A model generated the notes under the pieces. The model saw only the letters and a program-made list of their open reading frames with translations. It was not told where the DNA came from and did no database searches. Shown in pieces: positions 57,977 through 64,000 of a stretch of 64,000 nt of DNA (the stretch's first letter is position 1; every line of letters starts with the position of its first letter). The translations under genes were made by a program, and so were the position numbers. This DNA comes from Clonostachys chloroleuca (Eukaryota > Ascomycota > Sordariomycetes > Hypocreales > Bionectriaceae): positions 2,976,001 to 3,040,000 of the forward strand of contig JBANAY010000004.1 in NCBI GenBank assembly GCA_037952775.1. Reading direction: 5' to 3'.

Positions 57977-60900
57977 GATGAAGTAGGCGTCGGAGATGGG
58001 CAAAATAAACCAAATAAGCATATAATACCGAGCCATGCCATGATGCGAGCGTCATGTGTACCTGGCCTCAAGTTACGTTTGTGGCGGTTGTGATAGACGG
58101 CGTTCAGGACAGGGGGGCTCGCAGCCTTATAAAAAACAAGCATTCCTTTCATTTTATTTTTGCACGGCAACACCTGCTAGGTTGTACGGTGGTGTTGGAT
58201 CAGCTCATGCGGCCTGTCCCGGATTCTCAATGCGAGACTGGACCGACATGGAGCGAACACGGCATGGTAGCATAGCGAAGACAAATCGCCGCATGAATTT
58301 TATATATCTAGAGACATACCCCAGATCTAATATGGCGAATATATCGCACGAACCCCATAGGGTGATGTCCAGAGACACACTCCTTGAATATGTATAGACT
58401 GTATCTACCTAATTCTCAACGCAATTTGATGAACTCCTTGGTCCCGCTGTGAGGCTCTCAGTCTGAAATCTGACCCATCTGAGAATACATCTTTTGAGCG
58501 AAACGATATACCCTAGACCAACACCCAAATAAACCATGAGCTAACTCATAAGTTTATACCTCGCTAAGAGATGATGAATTACGTTTTAAGCGTGGCCTAT
58601 GAAGTGCTAGGATTAACGATATTCCATGTCAACCACTTAGCAATATGCCGGTAGAGGGGTTCGTGTGTCAAGTTTGAACTTCTTCATCTTGGTTGGGACT
58701 TGGTGTCGGGGCAGGCTTCGTCTTGTAAAGAGTCACAGGAACCGCATTTCAGCATTGTGTGTCTGGCAAGCTGGTGCATCTCGTGACACACATACTTATT
58801 TATATACCCCCCTCGCATTCCAGCCGTTCATGAATCATGCAATAAGCTTGCTCACGGCAGGCGGGATTGTCTGAGACATATGCGGACGCGTTTCTCCACC
58901 GATTCGCGAAAGCCATGTCTGGAATGTATGTCTGGAAATGTCTCTCGTCGAATGTGGGCGGTGAGTAGAAGGAGGTATGGGGAAAAACGTATCTTAAAGG
59001 GTCAGTTTGCCAAACTGGTTTGCTTTATTGTAAGCAGCAAGATCACGAGCTTTTGGGGACTCCGTTTGATGCTACCCTGTACACGAGTGCAAATGACTGA
59101 TTCATCGTCACTGAAATTATGTGGCAAAACTCGACAACGCGGGGTTCTTCAGTCCCGTCGACCCCTTGTGCTTTTCTTTTATTTTTTTCTTTTTTTTTTT
59201 TTTTTTCAGTGTTTTGTTGTGAGTTCTTTATGATTTTGGGTGTTTTCTAAAAAACACTTGTTGCTGAGCTTCTCCCTGTGTATCATCTTGAGCCTCAGCA
59301 AGTATGTACGTTGTGTTCTAGCATTTCCTAGAAATCATGTGTTTCCTCACTTTCATGTTTTCTACTTCTTTCTCTACGACCTTCCCTATCAAACATGTTT
59401 GAACAGCTGGCACTGCCAATAATACCCACAAAGAGACGGAATAGTTCTTGGTCTGTGTTGGGCAGCTACCGTTTACACCCAGCAGCCAACGCCCCTGCAG
59501 ACGTTGAGGATCGGCCTCTAACTGCGAAAGGTAAGGTAGCAGTTCTTCCTGGGGAGTCCACACGCGGTTCAGGCCGAAACCTTCAAGGAGCGACAGATCA
59601 ATCAATAGCGGTAGAAGTAAGAGCCATTAGTGAAGGTGCCCTGTTAGAAGAAGATTACCTGGACAGTTGGCCCGCGCCGAATAGTCGCGACGCGGTTTTC
59701 GCGAGCATGTTGCCGAAAGAGCAAGTTTCCCACCACGAGGGGCCCTTGTTATGATGCTAAAGCGCATGCACCAATATTACGGTATAACGGCTGGGTGAGC
59801 GCAGCTGGGTTTGCTTTGTCGCGTCAGATCATGAATGCCAGCCGGGATGTGACGGCTCAGGCTGCCTCCTATTGGCCCATACGTCATTTGTTCTGGACTG
59901 GAGGGCCAGGTATTGGTACCTACGGTCTGGATGACCCTTGGGGTTAGAGCTGCCAAGTTGTCTGCTCTTTATCAAAAATAATCGCTCCATCCTTTTTTTT
60001 TTTTCGAGCACCTGCCTCCCCGATAAGGACCAGACTCGACGTAGTATTTGCCCAACTGTCTCAGCCTCGCTGTGATAGGACAGTGAGCTTTTTGGATCCT
60101 TCCCTCCATTGCTCCCGCCAGCCACCACGCGCCCCCGCGTAGAATGTGCATGTATTCGTGGTTTTGACGGAAAAGGAGACCTGCAGCCGCATATATGTTG
60201 ATATTCGAGTTCAACGCGTCTGGAGCCAACGACTGGCGCACCCAGCTACCTGGGGTCCACCCCAACCGGGTCCTCCCTCCTTGCCCACAAAGGAAGCCTC
60301 GAGGAAGCTGCTGCACCGTGTCCAGACTTTCCACGGACCACGGTTGCGGTTCGCTGTTTGGAAGGTACAACGGTGCAGGGCTTATTCCTGTGCTTGACGG
60401 GCACCTGACAGGTAGCTGACTATCGCCGGAGCTTGGGACTCGCTACCATGACCCCTGCCACGGCCCCAGTTCTGCGCGTGCACAGGCAAGGCGGAGCGGG
60501 CCTCAATTACAACACGCAGGAAGCTGATTGACCGACGGACTGATCCAACTGCCCAAAGAAAATAGTAACAATGACACCTCAGGTACCTCCTCAGCGTCAG
60601 CTTGCTGCGAGGTACCTGCGGCCGAGGGCGAGTACATGTACCTTACCCATCTGTGAAAAGCTCCCTGCTGGCCACGTTCCCACTGTCTCCCATCTCCCTC
60701 CCATTTCCTCCCCCCCCGTCCAAAAAAGAATCGGACGTGTCTTTGAACTGTCAACCCTTCATCTCAAGCCCGTCTGGAGCTCGGCACTGGCTGTACATAA
60801 CCAATTCTTTTGTTTGCGTTCTTTTTCATGTCGTTGTTTGCATCGACCAGTCGGCTTGCCTGTGCTTTTTAGTCGCTCCTTTATTACCAACCCCGTTTTC

Positions 60901-61304
60901 CTAGATCCTAGGCGGGCCTCTTAGTACTGCCTGGTAATTACACGTCCCTGAGTTGTACCCCAGGCCCCAGGCTCAACAGCACCAATTTCCTCGGTCCCCC
61001 CTTTATGGCCCAAGGAAATCGAGCGGTGGTTCCTGCAAGCGATTGACCGAACGGTCGCATTCGAGAGACGCGTCTCATCCTTGGATTTCCGTCTTTCTTT
61101 TGTTACGGCATTCTGGCAGCGTCCGTGACCCTGTTCATAAAAAAAAGGATACCGTGGAGCATCCTAGTTTCTGAGACGCGTGAACGGAGAGTCAGCTGCA
61201 GGCGATTATTTCCTCGTCTGCGCTGAATCTCAACTGGTAAGTGAGCTTCTAGTGAGAATCGTCAACGGCCACCGCAGTTCTGACCACGTTCTCGGCGCAC
61301 ACAG
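57977..61304. other. 3.3-kb spacer before the last gene
   Basis: No supported gene. A T17 run is at 59190-59206. A 119-codon frame with an ATG (59395-59754, plus) has no recognisable feature. From 60570 on the sequence is pyrimidine-rich with TTTC/CTCC tracts and probably contains the promoter, leader and first exon of the last gene. Confidence 0.45.
59190..59206. repeat. T17 homopolymer within a T-rich tract
   Basis: Seventeen consecutive T, preceded by T-rich sequence (59172-59189). Read directly. Confidence 0.9.
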
Positions 61305-64000
61305 AACTCTCGTGACGACGTCGCCTCCCAAGTCGTCAACTCCAGCCCCAGGTGCCTACTCTGCACAAGACGAAAGTGCAGTGGACTCCAAAACCCAGCC
61401 GCAGCCGCCTAGGTCGCCAGCCCTCTCCGACGCATCGACTGCAGACGGTTCGGACGGCCTCGAGTCTTCCCCGGCGCTGCCTCCGCTCCAAGCTCCGCCT
61501 TTGCCGCCGCGCACTCAGAATCTCCTGAGGTCACCTTCTGCTGGCACAGACGAGGATAATCAGTTTGGGACGGCAAGCTGGGGCTCACCATACCCGCGCA
61601 CCGACCGTAATTTGCGCCGGCGAAGCTTCAGCAGCGACGCCTCTGACGAGTTTCCAGTTCATAATTTGGCAATCGATACCCCTTTCCTTCGCCCACCCCC
61701 CGAACTTGCATCGCTATCGGGAGAGAACTCACAGCCTGGTATCAGCGCGGCAGCAGCAGTCCTTGCGAACCGGGTGCGACGTCAGGTTAGAGGCCTGACT
61801 GAAGACTGGATACGTACGCACACCTCTGGCGACCTCGAGAACGTTGAGCCTCGCCATTGGTTCAGTGACGGTAGTGGCAGTGAGCACTCTTCGTTGAGCG
61901 GCTCAGAAGCTGGCTGGCTTGGAGAATCTGATCTCCGAACACCGAAAGCTTCAAAGGGAAAAAATTCGGCGCATCCTGTTCGACCCTTCCACCCGCGCGG
62001 TCGATCAAGCGTGGAAACCCTGAAACCGGCGGATACTAATACTCCAAGAGGTCCAAAACAGTTGATTAAAATGGCAACTGCGGATAACCAGCCCGGCTCC
62101 CCAGGAGGTCGCTCGGCGACGGAGACTCCCGTAACCGATGATACGGCTCCTATGACTCCTACCAAGACGAAGCCTGCCCTGAACGGAGAAGCCAAGTTCT
62201 CTACCCCGACAAAAATCACACAAAAGCCATTGCCAAAAGAGCCGGCCATGACGCCCCGTATAAAGAAGAAGGTGCCATGGAAGGGCAAGAACATCATGGT
62301 TTTACTACCACGAGATGAAGAGCGAGGACTTCCTGGAAAGCCACCAAAGCCCCTTCGCCAGGAAGAGATAGAGAAAATGTTTTCTTCGTGGAGAGAACTA
62401 GGCTATGGCGTGGATGGTTTCGATCTGATGGTGGATGATTACCAGCCTACAGGGTCACACAATGCACAGAGCCGCGGCGCCTGGCCGGACCATGACGACG
62501 TTGTTGAAGAAAGGTCGGAGCATCACTATCAGGTTACACTGCCTGACTTGAACGCCTGGAAGAATTATGTCGATGAGTTGCAAGAGGCCAAGTTGCGCGC
62601 CCTGGGTGTGTCTTTCGGCGATGATGAGCCAGCTGCGCCTTCGCCGCTCGAATCTGCTGTGCCCAGCAGACAAGCTTCTGCCCAATATCCTCCTCTTCCA
62701 TTTTCTCCTCCTCTTCCAACATCATCGGCTTCAAGCAACCATGCTCCGATGGGATTTCCCTTCCCTGGCCAGTTCAATTCGGCGACGCAAAGCCCAAGTA
62801 TCCCCCAAGGTGCCTCTCCAGTACCATTTGTACCTGGAAAGTTCAACCCGCGAGCATCTATCTCGTTTTCAGGCAACAACTCTCCTTTCCAGATGCCTCA
62901 GTCTCCACTTGCTTGGCCAGGCTTGCAAAACGTAGGAAGAGCCGATTCTCCTTCCTTTGCTAATATGAATGGAATGGTGCCGGCACAGCCACCGTTTGAT
63001 TTGGAAGGCCTTCCTCCGAACTCGAGCCCTGCTCTTAACAATCTTCATCAAAGGCAGCAGTCTCTGCAATTTCCATTGGTATCTCGGCAATCGTTCCAGT
63101 TCCCTCCGCCAATGCGGGACTTCTCGCGTCTACAGGAGGTTTATGAGGAAGAGGAGGAGCTCAAGAGCCCATCAAAGACCCCTGAGCCTCTTCAGGACAA
63201 CAATAATGCCAAGGCTGAATTGGGTGATGAGGAATATCATCTCGAGGAGCAGCTCCGTAATGAGCTGGAGCACGAAGATTACGATCCTCATGCTCATTCT
63301 CAGCAGGCATCTACTGACCATGGGATGTACACCCAGGATCCTGCTGAGAACTTCCAAGTTCCTGCGCACTTTGCAAACCAGCCAGAGAAGCCTCTCACTC
63401 TGCATCACCCTCGCCCCCACAGCCGAGGCCATTCACTGTCTCACTCGCTGTCACAAAATTTCCTCATCGATCAGAACCAGTCTGATGACAATGCCAAATC
63501 TGTTAACAAGCCATCAGCGCCTCTTCATGACATCATTGAGACCCATAAGGGAGAGGAACGATGGGAGATTGAGACAAACCCAAGCAATCTTGGCACCCCA
63601 GTCCAGGACTTTGACTTTGCTGGGCCCTTTGCGCAACATGACCGGAACGTGTCAACGGGAAGCAACCCCTGGAACGATTATTCATCGTCAGCCTCTAACC
63701 CACGACGAGCTAGCCATGCTAGCAAGCCTTCATTGTCCAAGCTCAATGTCAAGGCCCCTGAATTCAAGTTCAACCCAGCGAGTACCTTTACACCTGGACA
63801 GAGCACCTTCACGCCGGCTCAGAGCACTCTCACACCTGGCCAAAGTGTCTTCACCCCCGGACAGAGTAGCTTCACTCCAGCGCAGAGCAACTTCACTCCC
63901 GGACAGAGCACCTTCAATCCTGGACAGAGCACCTTCAACCCTGGACAGAGTTCCTTCACACCTGGACAGTTCAACTTTGGAGGACAGTCTTTCCAGCCTG
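61305..64000 (+). CDS. Large Ser/Pro-rich protein of unknown function, partial (5' exon unresolved, 3' end off the window)
   Basis: One open frame of about 900 codons runs to the window edge. An intron acceptor (CACACAG) ends at 61304, with an alternative (ACCGCAG) at 61277; a GTAAGT donor lies near 61237. No ATG exists in the frame before 62071, yet the coding look starts at once (SSTPAPGAYSAQDES), so a short upstream exon with the start must be missing; I could not place it. The N-terminal third holds a block that looks conserved and folded: AAAAVLANRVRRQVRGLTED, VEPRHWFSDGSGSE, then KKKVPWKGKNIMVLLPRDEE, RQEEIEKMFSSWRELGYGVD and LPDLNAWKNYVDELQEAKLR. The rest is disordered, rich in Pro, Gln, Ser and Phe, and reaches a tandem heptad repeat. 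I recognise it as a fungal conserved protein but cannot name a function. Confidence 0.7.
63781..63969 (+). repeat. Nine tandem 21-bp units coding the heptad S-x-F-[TN]-P-[GA]-Q
   Basis: Nine in-frame units, for example STFTPGQ, STFTPAQ, STLTPGQ, SVFTPGQ, SSFTPAQ, SNFTPGQ, STFNPGQ. The wobble positions differ between units, so the repeat is not a fresh slippage product in most copies. It is followed by a variant FNFGGQS. The series may go on past the window end. Confidence 0.9.

Noticed and set aside
59395..59754. 119-codon plus-strand frame with an ATG
   Set aside because: No signal, motif or compositional sign of coding; lies beside a T-rich tract. A small protein cannot be fully excluded.

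Overview
The window is nuclear DNA of a filamentous ascomycete (Pezizomycotina, most likely a sordariomycete). The case rests on intron style (introns mostly 43-136 nt, GTAWGT-like donors, CTAAC/CTAAT branch sites just before the acceptor), on fungal-specific families (CFEM, 2EXR, thaumatin-like and Mid2-like wall proteins, NpgA-type phosphopantetheinyl transferase) and on the long pyrimidine-rich 5' regions. No tRNA, rRNA, CRISPR array, transposon or virus was recognised. Species cannot be assigned from what I can see.

Layout. 1-9 kb: a DUF829/TMEM53-like hydrolase, a 2EXR protein, a three-exon alpha/beta hydrolase and, divergent from it, the GPI-anchor enzyme subunit GPI2. 10.5-18 kb: a CFEM wall protein, a calcineurin-like phosphoesterase, MED31, RNA polymerase III subunit RPC11, an ankyrin protein and a GPI-anchored thaumatin-like protein. 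19.4-21.8 kb: an Hsp70-like ATPase with a proline/glycine-rich head. 21.8-26.7 kb: a long gene-free stretch. 26.7-38.5 kb: a dense block with a glucokinase carrying a C-terminal membrane tail, an NAA50-like acetyltransferase with a PCNA-binding-type motif, an Sgf11-type SAGA protein, a PPIL1-type cyclophilin, a signal peptide peptidase, the phosphopantetheinyl transferase and a dienelactone hydrolase. 38.5-45.5 kb is mostly empty but hides a spliced 70-residue double-CxxC protein. 45.5-64 kb: phosphoinositide phospholipase C, a mini-cupin, a 999-residue serine-rich protein that starts with a myristoylation-type motif, a Mid2-like wall sensor, and a large serine/proline-rich protein that runs off the window end in a tandem heptad repeat.

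The genes do not form a metabolic cluster; this is mixed housekeeping territory. Shared themes are the cell surface and GPI anchoring (GPI2, CFEM, thaumatin-like, Mid2-like), transcription (MED31, RPC11, Sgf11-like) and membrane or lipid signalling (PLC, signal peptide peptidase, tail-anchored glucokinase, putative myristoyl protein).

A central data-quality observation: six genes carry seven single-base losses inside short homopolymers (A4, C5, C6 or G4-G5), and an eighth frame break lies in a signal peptide. In each of the seven, adding one base restores a continuous, family-like protein. The pattern points to homopolymer under-calling in the assembly rather than to pseudogenes, and any automatic gene prediction here will be wrong at those loci.
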